Source of the DNA: Astrothelium macrocarpum
Taxonomy: Eukaryota; Ascomycota; Dothideomycetes; Trypetheliales; Trypetheliaceae
Reading direction: 5' to 3'
Assembly (NCBI GenBank): GCA_021030915.1
Contig: JAGEMR010000034.1
Span: forward strand, 1-64,000
Length of the DNA stretch: 64,000 nucleotides
The notes below the pieces were generated by a model, which was given only the letters and a program-made list of their open reading frames with translations, was not told the origin of the DNA and ran no database searches. Shown here in pieces: positions 33,235 through 44,099 of this stretch (position 1 is its first letter; each line of letters starts with the position of its first letter). A program made the translations under genes and the position numbers.

Positions 33235-36200
33235 TCACGACCTCCCAGCCTCTCGTGATATAGATCGTCTCCTAGCTCCAGTGATTACTTTGCTGAGGAA
33301 AGATGAGGCAATAGCAGCAACTTTCAAACTGTTTGCCTTTACACGCATTTTGCGATCTTCTGTGATTAACACCGCAGGCCGAGCTTCGTCCGATGGAGCT
33401 CGACTTTGCTCCATATCTCTGTCTGATTCTCTTCGGGCTAAGCCAATTGTAATATCTTCCAGTTCGGATTGTGCAACTTGGGATTGTTTTGTTGAGCTTG
33501 TAAATGCTTCGTGCGTCACATTTTTCCCAACCGCATTCTTGATCATGACTCTTCTGCCTTCATCAATCATTTTCTTGACAGCTTCGAGGGCGTTGCGTGC
33601 CCTCATGTCATCCTGATGCAATACCCCGTCAAGAAACCGTATCCTCACAATGACTATGAGTATTAGATGACAGGCGTATTTGGATCAGAACTGTACTACG
33701 AACCTTCATCGGGTATCACAATATCGAAACCACCACCTTGAGCAGTTGCAACGAAAAAATCGAGATGATTTAGGAGCATACTCGTATCAAAGACCAGCAC
33801 CTATTAAAGACGTGATCAGTATTCTCCTTTGAGATTGTAACGAACAACTGACTGTAAAATTGCGGACGACGAGCTGCGCAGCCGGTGATGTGTCGAGGTG
33901 TGGGACAGACATAAGGATGCTGTGTGTCACGCCCGTGCGAGGCTTCCAATCGGTAAATGTCTCTGACTGTTTTACGAAATCCATCTCCCTCGAATCCTCT
34001 TCTGATGAAGTTGACATTGCCGAAGTATTGCCAACATCAGTGCCAAGTTCCACGGTAGGCGATTCGACCTGAGCCTTGCGGATGGCAAAAAATTGCTTGG
34101 TCGCCGGATCATAGCGTAGCCAGCTAGATAACTGCTTTTGGCATAAGATTGAGTAACAAAGGTCTTCAAACGCTTCAACATACCGAACCAATTTGTGTCC
34201 CGATCCACAAAATCCTTTCGGCTCGCGCCTTGCTCGTAGAAGCCCTCTCCAGCATTCTTTCCTCCACATCCCCACCATCATCGAACCATTTATCAGGGAA
34301 AAATCTATGGCACCAGATCTGGCCACGTATCAAAAAGTCTTCTGGCAGTGGTCGATGATCGCCGCTCCCGATCTTCCAGAAAGTCGATGATGCTTGGAAG
34401 CGTGAGTCAACATCCTCGGAGCTTGCCAACGTATTGAGAAAAAAAGCCAGGAGTTCCCATGGAAACCTCCCGAACACGTATTGGGTCGCTTCCGGGGGTA
34501 ACGCCAGTGCGCCTAAGACAAAAACCAGAAAAACGTGAATGTGCGGCAAAATGTTTTTGTCCCCGATGCGGTTCAAGGCAATTTTCAATGTATCTAGGGC
34601 CAATTGGCAGGCTTGCTCGAACGGTTGGGAGTTTTTTCTTTTTGTAGAACTAGTTGTTTCTGTAGCAATTGGACTACCTGTATCTGGTAAGTTGGTGGCA
34701 GATGTCTCTCTGCTTCGAGTTGGACTCTTTCCTGATTTATCAGCAGACCCGCGCGAGTCACTTGTCGTACGGGTAGACTCTTGATAGGCTTCTTGATAGA
34801 CCTCGAACAATTGAGCTCCCGAGGAACCGTAATCTAGAATTCCGGCTATGTTGGCAACGGCCGTATATACTCCAGCTTCATTCCATTTAGCAGTGACGCG
34901 ACCAATGTGTCCATCGAGCTGCTCGATATATTCTTTTGATACTTGGTCAAATTGATCCATAGGTGCCCTTCCATAAAGCATCGCATGCAATCTGATAAGC
35001 TTGGCGTCTCCAGGATGTGAGCGGGCAAACGCTGGCGGATTATCACTCAGCAGCGGATCAAATAGAGTCAATATAGATTCTCGGGCGCTTGCAAAGGGTT
35101 GTTCGCAGGTCAACGCCTTGACATAGTAAAAGAGCTTTTGCAACGCATTTGGTCCAGCAAGAATAGCAAGGTGGTGATATAATCTTCCTATCTCTGGACT
35201 CTGGTCTGCAGCTTTACTATACCAAGATCGGGCAACACCTCCCCATGTTTCTCGATCCCGATAATCGTCCTCTTCAACGGCCATGCGGTATCTTCCAAGG
35301 TCTCCTAAACACTCAATCCATGTTTGTTCAAAAGCCGGAACGGTCTCATAGAGTAACGCCATCATCTGATATGCCAGCAGAATAAACGCTATCATGTACT
35401 CTCTTGACTCTGGCAAATAACGCCGCATTAATTCCAGGAACGAGTGAATGCCGTGCTTCCACATACGACCTGGCATAGAGTACTTTGCTGCCAGCTTCCG
35501 CAATGCCGAATTTGCCGATGGGTGCTGAGATGCTAGCAGGAAATCATGATGTTCATGTAGAAGTGTCCTATGAAGTGCTACAAGTGCTTGCCAATGCTCA
35601 GAAGTGAAGAGTTGGCCCGGAGACATCTGCATGCTATCTACGCTGATGCATTTCCCTTCTACCATGACAAGACCGCCATATATTCCTTTTACCTCGGCTG
35701 CGAGCTGGTCATGAGAAATGGGACGTGAATCAGGTTGCATTATGAGGTCCGGATACTTTGACTGGGCAGGGATCTGAAAAACGCCGCGAGCAGGGTGAGA
35801 CAAGCTCTTGCTATGAGGCGGATCACTCGTGCTTGATTGACGTGATTTCCCTGTTGCTTTGGCCCCTGAAACGAACTCGTTGCCCGAATAATGTCCGTCA
35901 TCTGGATCGTCTGGGGAAACTATGCGGATATCCTGGCTGTCATGGATGACAGGTGGTAGAGGTTGATCCGGCTGATCATTTTGATCACGTGCACGCACAA
36001 CACCCGAAGATCCTGAAATATTGCGAGTATGGCTTGTCGATGGTGGCAAGGGGGAGTCCATATTGGAGGATTCCGGCATAACAAGTTTCGGTTCACTAGA
36101 GACATCATTTCGGTGTTGCGCCTGAAAGCTCTGCTGCTGTGGCGGATGCCGAGGTGCTGGCGCCGTCGACGGGGTCTCGGAAGCAGCTCGTTTACGACTG

Positions 36201-36722
36201 GTAGAGTGCACACCGGGAGAAAGCCTAGACTCTCTGAGCGGTAGGTTGGGAGAAACAAGTGGTTGACGGTGTTTGCTTCCCATCGGAACTGGGTTTCCAC
36301 CTGTAGGCCGCTTTGGCGTAGGAGAGCGAGAGATTGGTTCTACGTTGGTTGACTTGACAGAAGGTGACTTGGCCCCTGCTTCGATACCAGCATCGTTCCC
36401 AATGTCCGTACTATTTGGTGGATGAATTAGCGCATAATGTTCTATATCTACATGTTCAAACTGGGGTGGAGACGTGCACCCACGATCTGAGCAAAGGCCG
36501 AGTCTTTACAGAATCAATGGTTGCCAATCCAAAGGATTCGTCCGGTGCTTCTGACAAGTACTCTGGGTGTTCACTCCTCATGTGCTCCCACTTCAAATCC
36601 TGACGATTGAAAATTAATCCAGCACATCCGATGGGACACGTCAGGACATCACCACCTCGGCCATCATTAGTTTTGAATCTATTCCTGATAGATAGCGGAT
36701 CATCTGTATGCAGATCTCCCAT
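33235..36722 (-). CDS. EST1/SMG-like protein with C-terminal PIN domain
   Basis: A protein related to telomerase-binding EST1 and the nonsense-mediated-decay factors SMG5-7. Five exons: 36510-36722, 34184-36460, 33853-34134, 33704-33800 and 33235-33653, all with in-phase short introns. The N-terminus has a C2H2-type finger (Cys29, Cys33, His47, His52). After a disordered 200-residue region comes the EST1-type helical domain (GGLVMVEGKCI, SMPGRMWKHGIHSFLELMR, SPEIGRLYHHLAIL, YYVKAL). The PIN domain starts VLVFDTSMLLNHLDFFV, continues with VIPDE, and ends VLITEDRKMRVKANSL, so acidic residues stand at three expected metal-binding positions. An RNA-decay endonuclease role is inferred, not shown. 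Confidence 0.85.
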
Positions 36723-36939
36723 TTCCGATGCAATTCAGCTGTCCACAGCCATCAAATCGTGCTATCAGTGAGCTTTATGTGAAGACCTCGTCAACGGTGG
36801 TAGTTCAGACCGCATCTGTGCACGTGACTCAAAGACGGCTCTACCTTGTCGTTCGGAATTGCTAGCAAGATCCTTTCAGCAGTGCGGTCGTATGCCATCC
36901 AACACAAGCTCTGTCTTTGGCGGTGAGTGAGTGATGAAG

Positions 36940-37314
36940 TCAGCTTAGCGCAGCCACAAGCCTTCCGAAGGCATATCTCTGTGCACGGACGTATCTGCAA
37001 CTTGTGGCAATTGCGACAATTGTGCAAGGGGCAAAGGGCGAAAAAATTGTCAACAATTGAGATGGGTGTATGTAGAGCCAGTGGATAGCTATATCATCTT
37101 CCAGAAGTACGAACCCCTCTTTCAGCCTTGCTCTGATTGATGCGGGCGAACGAGGTATCATGCTGCCTAGAATCGCCTGTTGCCTGGAAATTGGTGGTCC
37201 GTTCACGGCGCGCGGACCTAAGGAGCCGCACTGCACGTTGCCCAAAAATGCGCTGGCTGATAGCACCCCCAATAGTGGTATCAGCGGCGGGCGTGCATTC
37301 TTTTGGAAACTCAT
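36940..37314 (-). CDS. Doubtful small open reading frame
   Basis: An ATG frame of 124 residues upstream of the EST1/SMG-like gene. It begins MSFQKNARPPLIPLLGVLSA with a hydrophobic segment at residues 8-22, and it is somewhat GC-richer than the flanks. I recognise no family. It could be a small secreted or mitochondrial protein, or just promoter/5' leader DNA. Confidence 0.2.
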   Translation of the reverse strand: MSFQKNARPPLIPLLGVLSASAFLGNVQCGSLGPRAVNGPPISRQQAILGSMIPRSPASIRARLKEGFVLLEDDIAIHWLYIHPSQLLTIFSPFAPCTIVAIATSCRYVRAQRYAFGRLVAALS

Positions 37315-40300
37315 AGCTGCAGCGGCCGCCTGGAGCCACGATGAGTACTTAAATGCTCGCGGCCTCTTTTTTCGCTTACCTTTGCTTACTTGCCTTTTCT
37401 GATGATGCACTTGCACCTCATGTTATTGCCTGTCGTGTCCATGCGTCCGTTTGCAAGCTGCGGATTGTAACACAGCTAAGTCCCTGGATAATTTGGCGCC
37501 TTTTGTGACTGCAAGTGATTCAATAACGTCTCATAAATGCTCACCTTGCTCTGCATTCGCATCATCGCGTTATTAAAATAGGTCCTCTGACTTACAAATC
37601 CAATGTTGGAATTGATGTTTTGTCTGTGAAGGAGCAGCGTTCCCGCCATCGTATATTCAGAACGTGGCCCATGCTGACAGGATCATTTGTGATCCTGTGT
37701 TCGTTCCACTCAACCATTGTCTCGTCTAGAACAGCCAGGCAGCCTCTCGACAGTGATCAATACTCCAGGTCATCCTCTACCACGGAATTGGCAACAGCTT
37801 TGAGACATGCTGAAAGAACAGAAAGGCCAAGGCTTAGTACCGGTGTTTTCCGAGCACGCCGGATTTGGCCGGGATTTGCTCAACTCTAAAGTTGAACAAT
37901 TCGTAAACTTTTCATTTCTTTTACCTCAGCTTTCCATGGCATTCCGCTTCAGCTAATAGTCGCCGGAATGCACGTACATCAAACAGCAAACGTGCATCGC
38001 CGGGTTTGTATAGAGGCATACCCAAAACAATCTCGTCTTGAAACACTGATTCGGCACATTGAGAGAAGGGTCCGTTTTACCGATTTCCTATCAGAACTCA
38101 TGTCTCTTAAACATGAGCGCCAATTCCCTACAGGCTCAAGCCATCTGGCACTCCTAAAAAGGATCATTTCGGCCGACGACGGCCTCTCCGAAGCTCTTGC
38201 CTACTAGGCTACACCTCTCCCATTGTACATTTTTGCTCGAGAGTGTAATTTCATTGTTGTGTGATTTGGCTTCTGGGAGGCAACCGTCTGGTCGAGCGGA
38301 CAGGATTCTTTGATGAACAGTCTACACATCAACGGTTGGTAAATTATATTGCCGTTGCGAATACTTGCGTTGTCCTTTTCACCTGGAGATCTGTGTAGTC
38401 TCTTATCGACGTTTTAGGACACAGACTGCCTTTATCATTTGAGCAGCATTGAAGTTGAAAGCGCCATACACTATACTCTTTGCCGCTTCCAATCGGCTCT
38501 ACGGACGTGGGCTCTCAGTCGCCGGATTTAGAGGATACCACGCAACCCAAAGCTTACTTTATCATGCGCTTCAATGCAATCATTTAGAGTATCCTCGTCG
38601 CAACAGACAAATGAGGTAACACGGAGTTGTTGGACTTGTCCAAGAGCGGGAAAGTTACCACGCCTTCGTACATCTCTTTCTCCCTCGATACTTCTGCTGC
38701 ACATCAAGTCAATTTGCGCTTTCATTAAATGGATCATGCTTGCACAGAATATTCACTTGCTGTGTCTAGCAGTTTCTCTCTCTCAGTCTCAGGAAGTTTA
38801 CTGGTATGGTCGAAATGGCTCCTTTATTTTACTGCCCTTGTGCCTTTCCTTCCAAATTACCTCACCAAAATTACTAAGATGTCGTGCAATTCAGAAGCAA
38901 CGGCTGTTTATCCCCGAAGCACTCGATCTTGGTTGAACTAATGGATATCGAAAAGAAGTAAGATGACTTTCTAGTTTCTCTGGTAGCACACTCTGTTTCT
39001 TTACCCGAGCTCTCTCTATAAGAACAGGCACGTCAGAAAAACGCTTCTGATGAACATTCCACTCTACTCTCTGGTCACCAAACAACAACGTGCATTAATG
39101 ACGTGTCCGTAGGACAAAACAACACATGGAAATAAAGCTTGTCAATTGGTTGAAATGAAACAGGCAATCTTATTCAAGTACTTGGGAGTTTGTAAACCGC
39201 GAAGTATTTTTTTCAATTAAAAAACCCCCCCCTCAAAAGCTAATTGTCTGATGTTTGGTACGTCCCGGGCCTTTACATTTTGCAATAATCTTACGTCGCT
39301 CCAGCGACTTGGGAAACCAATTTCAATACTAAACTCTTTAAGCATCATCGATATGTGAGTTTGTATGCTCTTTTCCGGCTTCATTGATGATAAGCTCCTT
39401 CTAGAAATGTGCAGCCAGTGAGATTCACTTTCATTGAAGTATCAGACTAATCAAGTATTTAATTCGACTTTCATTGCACTGTACCAAGTATCCGGCTTCC
39501 ATCTGAGTGAAATTTTTTTTTTTCGGCCTTTGTCTACATATCTCTGGATTCCTTGTTTCGTAGACGTCATCCACAACCTCCAAGGCCCCACGATCTATTC
39601 GCAAAAGTGGGGCAATCTCGATCCCTAGTCTATCAACCAGAGTATGATGTGCTCGTTCATATTTGCATTTGCAACCAAATCCAACTCGCGGATATCTCGT
39701 TTTATAGATGGCAAGTTCTCACAAGCTCAGAGCCTATCTTCATAAGTTAAGTTTACCAAATGTGTTGTTGGAAGCCTCTTCAATAGGAACTTAAGTCTGA
39801 GAGTATTGGTTAAAAAAAGAAACCAAAAGGGGCTCATGACCACGAGTTAATGACGAGCCGTTTTTCGGGAGACGTCGGGAATCGAGATGAACGCGACGGC
39901 TTGTCGATTTATTGGCCTATATGCACCCCTATTGATTTTCATGCCTGCATAGAAGATTCGGAAGCAACGGTTATTTGTCAAAACCCAGTCCGTTTTTTGC
40001 AGCATGCTTGATGAAGTTGTCAAGACATCATTGATAGTGTCCCTACAGGTTTGCCTTGCGGCAGCCCTTCCGGCTATGCTACTGATAGCATATTACAGGG
40101 AACGTAGTGGAACGAACGTCGCTACGTCGCTGCCCAATTATGACCGTCAGGCGTCATTTCCAGACAAACACGACTATTCAAAAGCTTGCACGTTTCCAAA
40201 ATCTACTGGATATCAGGTATTGGAGAAAACCGACAGAAGCATACGGCATGCTTGTTGTGAGCCGGAACTTGGCCTTTCAGGTTTTCGTAGCGGTACGTGA

Positions 40301-40672
40301 GGCAACCAATCTCAGATCTACCTCCAAAACAATTGGATCGGGATTCCCCACCTCTTTCAAGGTCGACCAGCCAAGAATTCAAGTCCGCCCTTTGACTAGC
40401 GATATTTCACATCACGAGTTAATTTAAGGCAGCTCTTGCTGACGCATCCGATTCACTATATAAGCTGTAGTGATGACGTGAGAGATTTCTACGGCTATGG
40501 TCTTCAGGCCTCTTCAGGCGTTATTAGCCTCTCTTCGATCATGATTATTTTTAGAAACCAGTAATACTAATCGGATTACGCGCTTTTGTAGGTGTCAGAA
40601 TTGTCTTAAATTACGACTTTGACCTATTGCATTGGCCGAATCAGTGGTGTTCTCGTGCCGTATTAGTGAATA
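37315..40672. other. Gene-poor stretch of about 3.4 kb
   Basis: No recognisable gene. Short ATG frames (e.g. 40004-40300, with one hydrophobic segment) show no family features. Homopolymers include nine C near 39227 and a long T run near 39512. No transposon structure recognised. Confidence 0.5.
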
Positions 40673-42632
40673 TCACCATACCTTCTGCTTGATTCGCTTT
40701 CTACAAAGCGGACAGCCTGTCGGTCGTCTTGGTCGCGTCCGATCATGGTCATGACAAGGCACATATTGCAAAGCACACCACTCGCACATGACCAAGTGCC
40801 CGCAAGGCAACACAATCGTATCAGCCGCCTGCTGGAAACAAATTTTGCAATCGAGCTTGATGGTCATCTCGTCGTCAGTTTTTGGGGGTGGGCGTCCGTC
40901 ATCTTCTCGGTCGAGACCGCAAGGACCCTCTCGCTCAGAGTCTGAACTTTCGTCTTCAATGAGGACACCATGTTGCCCGCGGTGCAACCAGGCTCTTCGT
41001 GCTGCCGCTTGCGGGAATGAAGCACTTTGGGCAAAAGAAGGTGGTTGTTGACTTGCCTGTCTAGTCAGTTCGCGTAGCTGCGTCGAGCTTGCACGCATCC
41101 GTGCACGAGACTCCTCCATAGTTTCTAGAACACCTGGTATGTTTGAAAGAGAGCCTTGGGTTTCATCTTGCATCCTGAGTTGAGCATAAAATCGGCTTAC
41201 AGGGTCTCCATCTACCCTGCCCTCGTTCGACTCATCTACACTGCTGCCAGCCTCCGTCATTTGTGCTTGGGCAGGTCCCTCAACTTCCAACACACGTTCT
41301 TCACCTTCTAAAACTTCCCTCACAATTCGTTCCTCTCTTCGCACTTCTTCAGCAACTCTGTAGCGATTCCAGGCTCTGTTGAACATGCCACCTATTGGGC
41401 TTTCATAATCTGCTCCAGCGCGTTCCATTTCCTCACGTGTACCAAAGATTCGGGTATAATTCTCGGCAGTCCGCTGTTCACGCTGAATAGATCGGACTAG
41501 CTCGCGGCTCGCTTGTACCTCGCTCTCAGCAGCTTCTAATCCGTCAGCGGCTTGTTCCCGGGCTTGACGAGCATGTTCCAGCCGAGAATTGGCCAGTTCT
41601 TGTCGAAACTGAAGGTTAGCCAGAGGTCCATGGGTGTGCGTGTGCGTGTTTCGCGCGTTTTCGGAAGGGCTCGTTGAGTTCAACTGGGCCGTCTGATGGG
41701 TTCGGTCATTTGATGGATCTGGCGGTTGTAGGTTTGCAGCTGTTGAAATGCCATCCAGTGTTCGTCCTAGGTGAGCAAGCCCATCAGCGCGCCAAGAGTC
41801 TACATCCTCTCCAAGTTCTCTAAGGCCTGAAATAACACGCTCCACGCCAGTCCGCATACGGTTGAGTTCCCTTCGTAAAGCAGCAACTCGACGCGCCTGA
41901 TATTGTGGATTTGCGGTAAACGGCCGACTGCCAAGCTGATCTCTAGCCACACTTGCATTGTCTTGAGAGGTTTGATGGCGGGTGTCTTCTTGTTGTGCGT
42001 CGTCTTCTTCAACTTGCTCCAACATACGATCAAGTGCGTCCTCTAAATTCATCTGCCCTCTACCTTCTTCATCATTGCTTATTTCTCGAGTCGTAGTGTC
42101 CGAGGCTTGTATAAAAGGGTTCTGGGATGGTGTGCCGCCACTTCGAAGTTCGTCAAGTGTTCTGGGTAAATAACCAGGCGAGACATCTTTGAAAGGCTCT
42201 CCGAGTACCGGTACTCGGTACTCGGACCCGTCCTCACGTTTAACGATTCTATAGCCTTGATAAAACTCATACCACCTGTTGAGAAACTCTGTCTGGTCTG
42301 GATGATTTGGAATTCGTGTGTCAGCGGCTGGCGTGTTGCTGGCAATTACCCTGTTCTCCCAAAATTCTAAAGTGCTAGTGTTAGTTGTGAAATGTCAGAG
42401 TTGTCGAATGAGAATGAGAGGAGAGACCTTTGCAGAACCAACAGTACCTCTGCCAGCGAGTGCCTCTCATTACAAACCCTACGCCATCAATGTAAGTTGA
42501 GTAAGAGGACGCATGGGGTCTTCGATCGGCGCAGGCGCAGCATAAAGGAGTTGCTGTCAGCCGACACGATGAGGGCAACTTGTGAGAGCAATATGAGTCC
42601 AGCCTAGGGACATCGGCGGTGAGCGTACCCAT
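40673..42632 (-). CDS. RING-finger protein, probable E3 ubiquitin ligase
   Basis: The ATG at 42632 opens a short first exon; intron 42367-42427 joins its end YCWFCK to FWENR. The N-terminal block YIDGVGFVMRGTRWQRYCWFCK and LNRWYEFYQGYRIVKREDGSEYR looks like a conserved fungal module. The middle is Glu/Arg/Ala-rich and likely coiled coil (e.g. RLEHARQAREQAADGLEAAE). The C-terminus is a C3HC4 RING: CKICFQQAADTIVLPCGHLVMCEWC, then a basic loop and CPLCRKRI. About 620 residues. Ligase activity is inferred from the RING; the target is unknown. Residues at the exon 1 start lack family support and could hide another intron. Confidence 0.82.
42201..42218. repeat. Perfect 18-bp palindrome in the RING gene
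   Basis: CCGAGTACCGGTACTCGG reads the same on both strands and is followed by another TACTCGG copy. It encodes part of SEYRVPVLGE in the conserved N-terminal block. Confidence 0.9.
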
Positions 42633-43023
42633 TTTAGAGAATTGGCGGGGATTGAAGGTGTTGTGATGTATGTAGGATTTAGCTCAAAATTTCGGATTCC
42701 CATTTTTTGGCTCCTGAGCAAGGGGTGCTTTCATCAATAAAGGTTCCAGGGCATCCTGAGCATCGCAATTCAAACGGACTTCTTGCCTTCATAAATCAGT
42801 AAACGAAAGAACAGTCAAGGATTAGATCTCAAAGGAAGCTTCAACCGAAGATCAGATTCTGGCCCAAGCTCCGAAAACGTACGAGCGACGTCATTCTCTA
42901 TTTTCAGATCGCCAAGGTACCTAAGAGGTGGTGATTCCATGACTGCTTTCCTCCTCGTCCCAAACGTGATACATAATAGAGACGTCAGGCTTGCATCCTA
43001 AGGCAGTTTCCAAAGGGAATTTG
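42633..43023. promoter_or_regulatory. Divergent promoter RING gene / Nudix gene
   Basis: A 391-bp spacer between divergent ATGs. No specific site was identified. Confidence 0.45.
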
Positions 43024-43981
43024 ATGCTTCTGTGGGCGCGAGCTACATTTACAAGATCTATTTCCGCAAATCGTACAGTATCTCATCTACTTGGAAGAGT
43101 AGTCATGTCAACCTTTACGTTACCAAATTCAACTCCTTCATGTACCGTCAAATTAGTACCAGAGATTTCTCAAGAGCAAATCCTGTCTTTTATCCCTTTT
43201 AAAACTTGGATTTCCACCCTTCAACACTCCCTAGCACAGCAGGAATCCAAAGACCACCCATTTCATACCTCGCCATACAAACTTCGTAGCATTGATATTC
43301 AAGCTGTTGACATTTTCGGAGGCGAACGTCTTGGCTTCGTAAAACTCAAGGCCGAAATATCGAACGATAATGGAGAGAAGCTCCCTGGTTCGGTTTTTCT
43401 TCGAGGTGGAAGTGTAGCAATGCTTGTTAGTATTGAACCCATAATACTGGCCAGTGGATAACATCAAATAGCTTGTTCTCCAGCCTGACGACGTTGCAGA
43501 GGGCTCGGAGGAAGAAAAATACGTGATCCTCACCCTACAGCCTCGAATCCCGGCAGGATCTCTCTCTATGGTCGAACTTCCAGCTGGCATGCTGGATGAC
43601 AGTGGCACTTTTTCTGGAGGAGCCGCAAAAGAAATTAGGGAGGAAACCGGTCTAGAAGTCCCTCAAAGCCAGCTAATAGATCTTACTCAGCTTGCCCTTG
43701 CAGACGTTGAACAGAAGTCTGGAGAACAATTGCAAAACGCAACGTACAGCAGCCCAGGCGGGAGTGATGAATTCTTGCCACTGTTTCTCCACCAATGTCG
43801 AATGCCTCGATCACAGCTCCAAAAGCTCCAAGGCAAATTGACAGGGTTGAGGGAAAGTAGTGAGAAAATCAAACTGAAGATTGTCCCACTAGATGAACTC
43901 TGGAAAGAAGGTGCCCGCGATGCCAAGACTCTATCTGCGCTTGCTCTTTATCAAGGACTGAAGATGAAGGGAAAGCTTTGA
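43024..43981 (+). CDS. Nudix hydrolase (ADP-sugar pyrophosphatase-like)
   Basis: Hydrolyses nucleoside-diphosphate-linked compounds, probably ADP-ribose-type. Intron 43426-43483 (GTTAGT...TCTCCAG) joins GGSVAML to PDDVAEGSEEEKYVIL. The Nudix box reads GMLDDSGTFSGGAAKEIREETGLEV, with the catalytic EIREETG core and lysine in place of the usual leading arginine. The upstream IPAGSLSMVELPAG is typical of ADP-sugar diphosphatases. Two starts are possible: ATG 43024 gives an Arg/Ser/Thr-rich, acid-free leader like a mitochondrial presequence, and ATG 43105 gives the cytosolic core start MSTFTLPNS. Convergent with MEF2, stops 118 bp apart. Confidence 0.87.
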
Positions 43982-44099
43982 TCTGGAAAATACACATACT
44001 TTGCGCGGATTGAATCGTCACACAGCGTACAATAAGTGATACCGTGCATAACCGAAATGGTACTAACACACTTCATCTCCACAGCATTCGATCATTACC

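Noticed and set aside
21960..40672. Possible RIP-mutated transposons in the gene-poor stretches.
   Set aside because: No terminal repeats, no transposase or reverse-transcriptase-like frames even with stops ignored in the parts I read, and no extreme AT composition by eye. A computed RIP index would be needed to exclude it fully.
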